Shown piece after piece: positions 1 through 7,526 of a stretch of DNA of 64,000 nt. Origin of the DNA: Rhizobium sophoriradicis (GTDB lineage Bacteria; Pseudomonadota; Alphaproteobacteria; Rhizobiales; Rhizobiaceae); assembly GCF_003939025.1 (NCBI RefSeq), contig NZ_RQIH01000011.1, positions 124,001-188,000 of the forward strand. The letters run 5' to 3'. The number at the start of each line of letters is the position of its first letter. The stretch's first letter is position 1. The position numbers and the translations under genes were made by a program. The notes beneath the pieces are model-generated. The model saw nothing but the letters and a program-made list of their open reading frames with translations. It was not told the DNA's origin and ran no database searches.

Positions 1-689
1 CAGTCGCCGCGCTGAGCGGCATTCCAGAGCCTGACGTAACCGTGCGGATCGACATTGGCGATGCCTGGCACCACGCCATGGGCGCCCATCAGCAGCGCCG
101 TGTCGACGACGATTTCGGAGCCGGTCATCAGGAAGACGTCCTTGTTGTCGGCGAGATCGAGCAGCACGTAGCGGAAATTGCCGTCATCGCCGCTCGAATC
201 CTTGATGCCGATGATGGTTCCCTCCTTTGCCAGCGTCACGGTGGTCTGGCGCTGCAGTTTCAGATGCACGCAGACCGGAATGTCATAGGCGATCAGCGGC
301 ACGTCGACGGCATCGCGGATATAGCGGAAGTGATCGATGGTCTCGGCCTGGCTGGTGACCGTGTAGAACGGTGCGGTGACGACAACCGCATCGGCGCCGG
401 CCGATTTGGCGATTCTGGCATGGTTTATGACCCGGTCGGTCGTCGGATCGATGACGCCGACGATCAGCGGTACCCGGCCGTTGATGACCTTGGCCGAATG
501 CTCGATGATCTCCCGCCGGGTTTGCTCGTCGTGAAAGATCACCTCGCTGGTCGAGCCGAGCACGAAGAGGCCATGGCACCCGGCCTCGATCAGATTTTCG
601 AGCACCCGCGTGTAGGATGGATAGTCGACCGTGTAGTCCTTGTTCAGCGGGGTTATGACGGGAGGAACGACACCCTTGAATTTGCTCAT
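1..689 (-). CDS. DapA-family (dihydrodipicolinate synthase / N-acetylneuraminate lyase) protein, partial
   Basis: Class I lyase/aldolase of the DHDPS/NAL superfamily; the C-terminus lies beyond the left edge, so 229 residues are visible. The start is an ATG reading MSKFKGVVPPVITPL. GSTSE near residues 45-49 replaces the usual GSTGE. The catalytic tyrosine is Y135 (AYDIP, usually YNIP) and the Schiff-base lysine is K163 in GIKDSSGD. It is the last visible gene of the operon running from the FadR-type regulator through the ABC importer, 19 bases after the second permease. In such operons these enzymes usually cleave an imported keto-acid or amino-sugar acid rather than make lysine. The substrate cannot be read from the sequence. 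The family call is firm and the catabolic role is inferred. Confidence 0.9.
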   Translation of the reverse strand, partial: MSKFKGVVPPVITPLNKDYTVDYPSYTRVLENLIEAGCHGLFVLGSTSEVIFHDEQTRREIIEHSAKVINGRVPLIVGVIDPTTDRVINHARIAKSAGADAVVVTAPFYTVTSQAETIDHFRYIRDAVDVPLIAYDIPVCVHLKLQRQTTVTLAKEGTIIGIKDSSGDDGNFRYVLLDLADNKDVFLMTGSEIVVDTALLMGAHGVVPGIANVDPHGYVRLWNAAQRGD

Positions 690-708
690 TTTCGCTTTCT
701 TTCGATCG

Positions 709-1584
709 TCAGTTTAATTCGGCGCGAGGGTCGAAGGCATCGCGAAGACCATCGCCAATGAAGTTGATTGCAAGCACGGCCAGCACCAGGAAGCCGCCGG
801 GAAACAGCCACTGCCAGGGATATTGTTCGAGCACGGCGGTGGAGCGGGCGGCATTCAGCATGTTGCCCCAGCTTGCCGCCGGCGGCGCAATGCCGAGTCC
901 GAGGAAGGAAAGGCCGGCCTCGAGCAGGATGGCATTGGCGATTTGCAGCGTCGCGAAGACGACCAGGATGTCGATCGAGTTCGGCAGGCCGTGGCGGAAG
1001 AGCAGGTGCGGCAGACCCGCCCCCATGCCCCTTGCCGCCATCACGAAGTCACGCTCGCGAAGTTCCAGCAGGCGCGCGCGCACCATGCGCGCCAGCAGCG
1101 GCCAGGAGAGCAGCGAGATGACGAAGACCGTCGGCCAGATGCCGGTGCCGGCGATCGAGGCGAGCACCAGCAGGAAGATGACCGGCGGCAGCGTCATGAC
1201 AAGATCGACGAAACGCATGGTGACGGCATCCGCAAAGCGGCCGGCAAGCGCCGAGACCGCGCCGACCAGGAAGCCGATGACGGCGGAAATGACGGTCGAG
1301 GTGAGGGCCACCAAAAGCGAGATCCGGCCACCGTCCATGACCCGGGCAAAGATGTCGCGTCCGACGCCGTCGGTGCCGAACCAATGTCTCGGTCCCGGCT
1401 GCGCATTCATCGCCATGAGATCGATGTCGTTGGGCTTGAAGCTCCACCACAGCGGATAGGAAAGTATCGCCACGATCACCAGCGCGATCATGCACAGGCC
1501 GGCGAAGGCGGCCCGGTTGAGCAGGAAGCGATTGAGGGAGCGTGCGATCGGGCCCGGACTACGGGCAGAGTTTGGTGCCGGCAT
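709..1584 (-). CDS. ABC transporter permease, DppC/OppC type
   Basis: Inner-membrane permease (291 aa) of a peptide/nickel/opine-type importer. The N-terminal cytoplasmic part and first membrane helix (about residues 20-50) are followed by the conserved GTDGVGRDIFARV segment typical of DppC proteins. The family's EAA loop with EAGLSFLGLG lies near residues 225-235, where the ATPase docks. It starts 3 bases after the stop of the DppB-type permease, so the two are probably translationally coupled. No ATPase gene is visible; it may lie past the left edge. The substrate is unknown, but the DapA-like enzyme downstream suggests a small organic acid, peptide or opine-like compound. Confidence 0.9.
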   Translation of the reverse strand: MPAPNSARSPGPIARSLNRFLLNRAAFAGLCMIALVIVAILSYPLWWSFKPNDIDLMAMNAQPGPRHWFGTDGVGRDIFARVMDGGRISLLVALTSTVISAVIGFLVGAVSALAGRFADAVTMRFVDLVMTLPPVIFLLVLASIAGTGIWPTVFVISLLSWPLLARMVRARLLELRERDFVMAARGMGAGLPHLLFRHGLPNSIDILVVFATLQIANAILLEAGLSFLGLGIAPPAASWGNMLNAARSTAVLEQYPWQWLFPGGFLVLAVLAINFIGDGLRDAFDPRAELN

Positions 1585-1587
1585 CGC

Positions 1588-2547
1588 TCAGCCCACCTTG
1601 ATCCGCGGATCGACCACCGCATAGGCGAGATCGGTCAGAAGGTTGACGGCGATGACGCAGGCGCCGATCACCAGCGTCGAACCCATGATGACAGGATAGT
1701 CGCGGCCCTCCACCGCATCGACCATCAGCAGGCCCATGCCGGGCCAGTTGAAGACGCTTTCGATGAAGATCGCGCCGCCGATCGCAAGGCCGATGGTCGA
1801 GCCGATCAGCGTGATGACGGGCAGCAGCGCATTGCGCAGGGCGTGCTTGGTGATCACCCAGAATTCGAAGACGCCCTTGGCGCGCGCAGTGCGCACATAA
1901 TCCTGGTTCAAGACCTCGAGCATGGAAGCGCGCATATAGCGCATGATCAGCGCCGTCTGCGCGACGGCCAGCAATGTCGCGGGCAGGATAAGGTGATGGA
2001 GGAGGTCGGTGACGGAAAATTCCCGACCGGGCGTCAGCATGCCGCCGGAGGGCATCCAGCGGAAATAAACCGAAAACAGATAAAGGCCGACCAAGGCGCT
2101 TAAGAAGGGCGGGCTGGATATGCCGGTGACCGCAAAGACCGACAAGGACAGGTCGGCGATGGAATTGCGGCGAACCGCGCTGACGATACCGGTCGCGATG
2201 CCGGCGACGATCGCGATCGCGATCGCCGATCCCATCAGCAGAACCGTCGGGCCGACCCGCGAGAGCACGAGGCTGAGCACAGGCTGATCGGGCCGTTTGA
2301 TCGAATAGCCGAGATTTCCCGTCAGCGCTTGCCCCAGCCAGGCGATATACTGCACCGGCAGCGGCTGATCGAGGCCGAGTGTGACGCGCAGTTCCGCAAG
2401 ATCCGACGCTGACATCGGCACATTCGGGTCGATATAGGCGTCAATCGGATCGCCGGGGGTAAGGCGCAGCATGACGAAGATCAGCATGCTCAAGGCAAAG
2501 AGCATGCCGACGCCGATCAGCAGGCGCCGGAGACTGTATCGCAGCAT
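1588..2547 (-). CDS. ABC transporter permease, DppB/OppB type
   Basis: Partner permease (319 aa) of the same importer. It has the DppB hallmarks: an N-terminal membrane helix, MLRLTPGDP near residue 30, several further helices, and the EAA loop with GGAIFIESVFNWPGMG in the C-terminal third. It sits 75 bases downstream of the binding-protein gene on the same strand and 3 bases before the DppC-type gene. The length is typical of the family. Together the two permeases form the heterodimeric translocation pore. Confidence 0.92.
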   Translation of the reverse strand: MLRYSLRRLLIGVGMLFALSMLIFVMLRLTPGDPIDAYIDPNVPMSASDLAELRVTLGLDQPLPVQYIAWLGQALTGNLGYSIKRPDQPVLSLVLSRVGPTVLLMGSAIAIAIVAGIATGIVSAVRRNSIADLSLSVFAVTGISSPPFLSALVGLYLFSVYFRWMPSGGMLTPGREFSVTDLLHHLILPATLLAVAQTALIMRYMRASMLEVLNQDYVRTARAKGVFEFWVITKHALRNALLPVITLIGSTIGLAIGGAIFIESVFNWPGMGLLMVDAVEGRDYPVIMGSTLVIGACVIAVNLLTDLAYAVVDPRIKVG

Positions 2548-2622
2548 TGAAATTCGTTCCTGTGCGGGGCGGACAGGTTCGCCGACCTGGCCGCCCTTGG
2601 CTTCCTCAGGATGCGCTACGCC

Positions 2623-4209
2623 CTATTCGGCGATCGCCCATTTTTCCGGATGCGCCTGGTAAGGGCCGCCGCCCGGGGCGGGCGTCCAGACGAAGTCCTT
2701 GAGCTTGGAGGAGGCGACGCCATTACGTTTCGCCACCCAGAGCGGACCCCAGGGCAATTCCTTGTTCATCACCTTGCAGACCTCCTGGTAGCGGGCCTCG
2801 CGCTTTGCGGCATCCGTCTCGCCAAGCGCCGCATCGAGAGCGGCCGTCAGCACCGGCATGCGCACGCGGGCGACGTTCGGGCCGGCCGGCGGGATTTGCT
2901 TCTCGTTGAGCCCGACATTGATGCTGCCCGGGTCAGGGCCGTTCTGCAGGCCGGCATAAACCATCTGAAACTGCGCGACGTCCGGTGCCGGGTTGAGCAC
3001 GATGCTGTTATAGGTCGGCGTGTCGACGGCGCGCGGCGTGACGTTGATGCCGACCTGAGCCAGCATCGCCTGGACCGCAGCCATGACATTGGCGGCAAGC
3101 GGCGTCGTGTAATAGGTCAGAAGCGTTATTGGCTTGTCGCCGTTGATCTGATCCCAGCCGGCTTCCTTCAGCAACTGCTTGGCCTTTTCCGGGTCGTAGG
3201 CATAGGTTTCGATGCCTCTCGGCACCACCTGGTCGGCGATATAGGAACAATTTGCCGGTTTGGCGGCGCCGCCGTAAAGGCTCTGGATGATCGCGTCGCG
3301 ATTGATCGCATACATCACCGCCTGACGCACCCGGACATCCTTCCAGATCGGTGCATCATGGTTGAAGCCGAGATAGTTGACGACGAAGGAGTTGCCTTCG
3401 ATGACGCGGAAATCCTTGTTGTTGCTGAAGGCGGTCAAATCGTTCGAATCGACATAGGTGAACTGGATCTCGCCGGCGCGCAGTGCGGCGATCGCCGCAG
3501 CCGGATTGGCGAAATAGCGGTTGATGATCTTTTCCAGCGCCGGTTTGCCGCCCCGGTAGTCGGTGTTGGCGGCAAGTTCGACATATTGATCGGTGACATA
3601 TTTGCTGAACTTGAACGGCCCGGTGCCGATCGGCGCAGTCGACCACCATGTGTTCTTGGCGAGCTGGTCCGCCGGGATCTGCGACAGCGCGTGCTCCGGC
3701 AGCATCATCACCTTCGTCAGCGTGTCCATCAGGCTTGCCGATGGAGCCGACAGTTTGATGACCAGCGTCTTGTCGTCCTTGGCCTCGGCCGAGGAAACGG
3801 CGTTCAGGCGAGCCGCGAGAACCGAGCCGGTCTTGGCGTTCTTGGCAAGCTCGATGGTGAACTTGGCATCCTTTGCGGTGAAGGGTTTGCCGTCATGCCA
3901 TTTCGCGTCGGCGAGCTTGAACGTGTAGGTCATCTGGTCGGGACTGACCTCATAGGATGAGGCGAGCTGGCCGACGACTTTCTCGAGCTTCTCGTCATAG
4001 GTCACCAGCGGCTCGAAATAGACGCTGAGCCAGGTGAAGCCACCCGTCGCGGCGAGAGAGTTGAAATTGCCCTGAAAACCGCCGGGTCCGACATCGAAGC
4101 CGCCCGACAGCGTGGCGGCCTGGGCCGGGCCAGTGACGGCCGGAATGGCGGTCGTCGCCATCATCGCAGCAAGCGCGATGGTCGACGATAGTCTGAACAG
4201 TCGTCTCAT
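2623..4209 (-). CDS. ABC transporter substrate-binding protein (family 5, peptide/nickel type)
   Basis: Periplasmic solute-binding protein of 528 aa, the usual length for SBP family 5 (DppA/OppA). The N-terminus MRRLFRLSS... is a clear signal peptide, with likely cleavage after AQA near residue 31. The mature part shows family features such as SYEVSPDQMTYTFKLADAKWHDG and AVMYAINRDAI. The start ATG overlaps the stop of the upstream FadR-type gene (ATGA) and is preceded by a strong GGAGGA ribosome-binding site, so translation is probably coupled. It delivers the ligand to the two permeases encoded downstream. The ligand is not identifiable from sequence. Confidence 0.93.
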   Translation of the reverse strand: MRRLFRLSSTIALAAMMATTAIPAVTGPAQAATLSGGFDVGPGGFQGNFNSLAATGGFTWLSVYFEPLVTYDEKLEKVVGQLASSYEVSPDQMTYTFKLADAKWHDGKPFTAKDAKFTIELAKNAKTGSVLAARLNAVSSAEAKDDKTLVIKLSAPSASLMDTLTKVMMLPEHALSQIPADQLAKNTWWSTAPIGTGPFKFSKYVTDQYVELAANTDYRGGKPALEKIINRYFANPAAAIAALRAGEIQFTYVDSNDLTAFSNNKDFRVIEGNSFVVNYLGFNHDAPIWKDVRVRQAVMYAINRDAIIQSLYGGAAKPANCSYIADQVVPRGIETYAYDPEKAKQLLKEAGWDQINGDKPITLLTYYTTPLAANVMAAVQAMLAQVGINVTPRAVDTPTYNSIVLNPAPDVAQFQMVYAGLQNGPDPGSINVGLNEKQIPPAGPNVARVRMPVLTAALDAALGETDAAKREARYQEVCKVMNKELPWGPLWVAKRNGVASSKLKDFVWTPAPGGGPYQAHPEKWAIAE

Positions 4210-4937
4210 TGTGTTCCTCCTACATTGACACTTTTCTTATTGGCGGCGATCACCCGGGAAATGCCGTCGTAATGACGGTCCAGGCGTTTCTGCGCTTCCG
4301 CGACGTCCTTCGCCTCGATGGCATCGACGATCGCCGCGTGATCCCTCCAGGTCGCGACAGGATCGACATTGTCGAGGTTTACGAAGTCGGATGCCTTGTA
4401 GAAGGCGAGCCAGAACACATCGATGAGCCTGGCAAGGGTCTCGTTGTTCTGGCAGCGGAACAGCAGGGTATGAAAAAGCTGGTCTTCGTCGGCAAAGGAT
4501 TGACCACGCTCGGCATGAACCCGCATGCGGTCCACCGTGGCGCGCAGCTCAGCAATATCGTCGTCGCCGATCATCTCGACCGTCTTGCCGATCAGGCCGA
4601 CTTCCAGGGTCCGGCGGATCTCGATCACTTCCTCGATCTGGCGCAGCGCGCCTCCGAGGCCATAGGCGAGATTGTCGAGCAGCGGCTCGAATGAGAAGGC
4701 CTTGACGAAGATGCCGATGCCGCGACGCGATTCCAGTACGCCTAGCGATTCCAGCGCCTTGATGCCTTCGCGCAGCGAATTGCGGCTGACGCCGAGCTGG
4801 TTCGCCAGGTCGGCTTCGGCCGGGAGAGCCGTGCCGGGCTTCAATCCGTTGTCGCTGATATAGGCCCGCAGGCTTTCCTGCACGGAAACGTGGAGCAGAG
4901 GCGCACGGGTGAGGGGCTTCATGGATTTCAGCGACAT
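4206..4937 (-). CDS. FadR/GntR-family transcriptional regulator (FCD domain)
   Basis: One-component regulator of 243 aa. The N-terminal winged helix-turn-helix spans about residues 15-80 (AEADLANQLGVSRNSLREG), and an all-helical FCD effector domain follows. The open frame extends upstream to 5096, but that stretch has no regulator homology and overlaps an ABC-permease remnant. The start at 4937 (MSLKSMKPL) is therefore preferred; GAGAACGGA just upstream can serve as a ribosome-binding site. It is the first gene of the importer operon, overlapping the binding-protein gene by ATGA. Local, ligand-relieved repression of its own operon is the likely role. Regulators of this family often respond to organic acids. 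Confidence 0.9.
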   Translation of the reverse strand: MSLKSMKPLTRAPLLHVSVQESLRAYISDNGLKPGTALPAEADLANQLGVSRNSLREGIKALESLGVLESRRGIGIFVKAFSFEPLLDNLAYGLGGALRQIEEVIEIRRTLEVGLIGKTVEMIGDDDIAELRATVDRMRVHAERGQSFADEDQLFHTLLFRCQNNETLARLIDVFWLAFYKASDFVNLDNVDPVATWRDHAAIVDAIEAKDVAEAQKRLDRHYDGISRVIAANKKSVNVGGTQ

Positions 4938-4971
4938 TCCGTTCTCATTCGGTCTGCAATGATGTAAAAAC

Positions 4972-4990
4972 ATATCCACTTGTAGGATAT
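4972..4990. promoter_or_regulatory. Candidate operator: inverted repeat upstream of the FadR-type gene
   Basis: A perfect 6-base inverted repeat, ATATCC-N7-GGATAT, lies 35 bases upstream of the chosen start of the FadR-type gene. Its size and place suit an autoregulatory operator of a dimeric GntR-family protein. The assignment rests on symmetry and position only. Confidence 0.4.
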
Positions 4991-4997
4991 CCGTCAA

Positions 4998-5165
4998 CCG
5001 ACTTTGATCGCGACATCGCCGCGGACGATTAGGGTCTTCGGACACTTCGTCTTCGCGATCGGCACCAATGAGGAGGCCGTGCGGCTGTCGGGACACGAGC
5101 CGAAACGCTACAAGATTGCGGTATTCAAGATTTCAAGCCTGACCGCCAGCATTGCCGCCGGTTGA
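4998..5165 (+). pseudogene. Remnant of a sugar ABC transporter permease (RbsC/AraH type)
   Basis: An open stretch on the plus strand without a start codon reads ...TIRVFGHFVFAIGTNEEAV, then RLSGHEPKRYKIAVF and a short tail ending in TGA. This closely follows the conserved cytoplasmic loop of ribose/arabinose-type permeases (family pattern RFGRYVFAIGGNEEAARLSG, then a lysine/tyrosine-rich segment and a membrane helix). Only about 50 codons remain of a protein that is normally about 320 aa. The fragment ends early and its neighbours are unrelated, so it is a decayed relic. It overlaps the spurious upstream extension of the FadR-type reading frame. Confidence 0.7.
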
Positions 5166-5293
5166 TGCGGATGCTCGAGACTCGGTGACCGGTTGCAAGC
5201 TTTAGCCTCTGAATCGCAAGACGCCTGCGAAGTGAAGCAGGCCGTCAAACTCCTGCCACATGCCCTGCATTAATTCGGCGCGACTGCGTATTT
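5166..5293. other. Intergenic stretch without a recognisable gene
   Basis: This short non-coding stretch separates the permease relic from the palindrome and mini-ORF element. Together with those elements it fills the roughly 470 bases between the FadR-type gene and the beta-helix gene. I see no further gene, RNA or terminator in it. Confidence 0.5.
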
Positions 5294-5377
5294 CTTAAAT
5301 CGGAATTGATTTAAGGATAGGCCATGCAGCAGCTCAATGCGTTACCGCATCCCTCGCGCCTCTGAGAAGATGCGCAG
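5294..5377 (+). repeat. Palindrome plus mini-ORF intergenic element
   Basis: An 8-base perfect inverted repeat, CTTAAATC-N6-GATTTAAG (5294-5315), is followed by AGGATA and a 13-codon frame at 5324-5365 (MQQLNALPHPSRL, stop). An imperfect hairpin, GCGCCTC / GATGCGC, spans the stop codon. From memory this arrangement (palindrome, AAGGAT, ATGCAGCA..., hairpin) resembles a short element found in front of many genes in Rhizobium genomes, but I cannot confirm its copy number here. Whether the mini-ORF is translated is unknown. Confidence 0.45.
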
Positions 5378-5407
5378 TGCCCAGGTAATCGCGCCGATGG
5401 AGATCCG

Positions 5408-6553
5408 ATGCCCGCAATCCTGCGAAAGAAATCTCATGGCGTCTCCACGCGGGCGCAGGTCATCGACGGTGCTGAGGATATCGGCGTCGCCTATCAGGTG
5501 TTTTCCGATACGGTGGTCGAAGACGTCGTCGTCAAGAACTCGCCGCGCGGCTTTAAATTTCACAATGGCAAGAACCTCGTCGTCAGGCGCTGCGAAACGG
5601 AGAATGTCAGGGGCGACGGCATCTATCTGACGAAGACGTCGAATGTGCTTCTGGAAAACAACCGGATGGGCGCCGCACCGGGCGAAGGCGCCGATTGCTG
5701 CCAGTTCGCCTATCAAAACAGCGACGACAATATCAGCTCCGATATTGTGATCCGCGGCAACCTCTTCCTGCAATCGCCGACGAGCAGTTCGAACAAGGGC
5801 GCGCTGGTCTGTGATAAAACCCGGAGATACCGCGTCGAGTACAACTTCATCGGCGGCAAGAATTTTTCCTTTTCGTCGATCGGCGATAATGCCGTGGTGC
5901 GCAGCAACATCATGCGCGACGGCAGGATGAACGACTATTCCTTCGGTTACGGCATCGGCGACAAGGCCGATCATGCCGGTCATCACCTCTATGACAACTG
6001 GATCGAGAACAACAATCGCGGCATCAGCCTGAGCGGCTTTTCCGACCAGGAGCGGGCATTCCGCAAGGACATCGATATCCATGACAACATCATCAGCGCA
6101 TGCGACGTCGCCTTTTTCGCCAATCGTCCGTGGTCGGGCAGCCTCCGGCGCAACATATTCATGCGTTGCCGGCAGGACATCCTATTGAAAGGAACGGGCC
6201 AAGCCACGGCCGGTGAGATTGACGGCAATTATCATAATGACGGCAGCTTTCTGAACGTTACGCCGCCGCCGCTTCGCTTCAATGCCGACGGCAAAGCCTC
6301 CGTCGCCTCGGGTGAATGGACATCCGAACCCGATGAAATCGTCATCCAGTGGCGCGACAAGGGCATCGACATATCAGGCGCCAACCGGCCTTCCATTGCC
6401 GTCGAGCCCGGCATGGAACTGTCGTGCGTGCTGCTGGCGCGCAAGGGCCGCAATTGGATGCTGGCGATCGCCGAGACAGCCTATGACGAATTCACGCCGC
6501 GCGCATGGCAGGAAAAAAAGCTGCCCTGGCAGAAGCGGTATTTCTCGATCTGA
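5408..6553 (+). CDS. Right-handed parallel beta-helix repeat protein
   Basis: A 381-aa protein made largely of degenerate beta-helix rungs: repeated N/D-rich turns such as VVEDVVVKNSPRGFKFHNG, NVLLENNRMG, DIVIRGNLF, VVRSNIMRDG and DIDIHDNIISA, over about residues 25-270. A C-terminal beta-rich domain follows. Such folds occur in pectinase-like polysaccharide lyases and in surface polysaccharide epimerases. The start has GGAG 5 bases upstream. No signal peptide is visible and the first rung begins almost at once, so the 5' end may be truncated or the true start different. The substrate is unknown. Confidence 0.75.
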   Translation: MPAILRKKSHGVSTRAQVIDGAEDIGVAYQVFSDTVVEDVVVKNSPRGFKFHNGKNLVVRRCETENVRGDGIYLTKTSNVLLENNRMGAAPGEGADCCQFAYQNSDDNISSDIVIRGNLFLQSPTSSSNKGALVCDKTRRYRVEYNFIGGKNFSFSSIGDNAVVRSNIMRDGRMNDYSFGYGIGDKADHAGHHLYDNWIENNNRGISLSGFSDQERAFRKDIDIHDNIISACDVAFFANRPWSGSLRRNIFMRCRQDILLKGTGQATAGEIDGNYHNDGSFLNVTPPPLRFNADGKASVASGEWTSEPDEIVIQWRDKGIDISGANRPSIAVEPGMELSCVLLARKGRNWMLAIAETAYDEFTPRAWQEKKLPWQKRYFSI

Positions 6554-6651
6554 ACGGCGCCGCGCGCAACCGCTGATCACCCGGCCCGGAACCAAAGACC
6601 GGCTTTGCCGTTGATTGCCATGTCCCACCGTGTCGGGGAGACAGGACCGTC

Positions 6652-7455
6652 ATGGCACGCCAGACATTCTGGAAGGGTTATCTCAAGCTCTCGCTCGTCA
6701 CCGCCTCCGTCTCGCTGACGCCGGCGACGACCGAAAGCAACAAGGTGCATTTCCACGTCCTCAATCGCCAGACGAAAAACCGCGTCGAAAGCCGCTATGT
6801 CGACAGCGTGACCCACAAGCCGGTCGCCGACAGGGACCAGGTGAAGGGTTATCCCCGCGGCGAGGGCGACTATGTTCTTCTCGAAGACGAAGAGATCGAG
6901 GAAGTCGGGCTTGAAAGCACCCGCACCATCGAGATCGACAGTTTCGTGCCGCGCGGCTCGATCGACTGGATCTGGTACGACAAGCCGCATTTCCTGGCGC
7001 CCGCGGACAAGGTCGGGGTGGAAGCCTTCTGCGTCATCCGCGAGGCGATGAAGGCGAACGACGTCGTCGGCATTGCCCGTCTGGTCCTCTATCGCCGCGA
7101 GCGTGCCGTGCTGCTGGAGCCGCAAGGCAAGGGCATTATTCTCTGGACCCTGCGTTATGGCGACGAAGTGCGCGAACCCTTTGCCGAGATCGACGATAAA
7201 GCAAAGATCGACAGCAAGCTTTTGACGCTGATGAAGCAGCTGGTAAAGGAAGAGACCAGGGATTGGAGCCCGACCATGGTGCAGGATCCGATCCAGAAGC
7301 GCCTGAAATCGATGATCCGCGGCAAGCAGAAGAACCTGAAGAAGGCCGCACCGGCCAAGAAACCGGCGCCGGTGAAATCGACTGGCAACGTCATCAACAT
7401 CATGGATGCGCTGAAAAAGAGCCTGGCGGAAGAAGGGGAAAGGAAGCCGCGTTAG
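6652..7455 (+). CDS. ku: Ku protein (non-homologous end joining)
   Basis: Bacterial Ku homologue of 267 aa, the normal size for the family. It forms a homodimeric ring on DNA double-strand ends and recruits ligase D. The Ku core covers about residues 8-225 (GYLKLSLVTASVSLTPATT near the start, then KVHFHVLNR and RDQVKGYPRGEGDYVLLEDEEIE in shorter segments). The C-terminal tail is lysine-rich (KKAAPAKKPAPVK), typical of bacterial Ku extensions that touch DNA. A second ku gene lies convergently 71 bases downstream. No ligD is present in the window. Rhizobia commonly carry several ku genes. Confidence 0.95.
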   Translation: MARQTFWKGYLKLSLVTASVSLTPATTESNKVHFHVLNRQTKNRVESRYVDSVTHKPVADRDQVKGYPRGEGDYVLLEDEEIEEVGLESTRTIEIDSFVPRGSIDWIWYDKPHFLAPADKVGVEAFCVIREAMKANDVVGIARLVLYRRERAVLLEPQGKGIILWTLRYGDEVREPFAEIDDKAKIDSKLLTLMKQLVKEETRDWSPTMVQDPIQKRLKSMIRGKQKNLKKAAPAKKPAPVKSTGNVINIMDALKKSLAEEGERKPR

Positions 7456-7464
7456 AGGACATCT

Positions 7465-7504
7465 GCGAAGCGTCTTTAAAGCTGGAGCGGTTCTTGCGCT
7501 TCGC
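7465..7504. terminator. Candidate hairpin between the convergent ku genes
   Basis: An 8-base inverted repeat, GCGAAGCG / CGCTTCGC, with a 24-base loop lies between the convergent ku genes. It lacks a strong T-run, so it is only a weak candidate for a shared terminator. Confidence 0.3.
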
Positions 7505-7526
7505 CTGACAGGATTCGAGAGCCATC

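Noticed and set aside
4938..5096. N-terminal extension of the FadR-type regulator
   Set aside because: No homology, overlap with the permease relic, and a good start at 4937.
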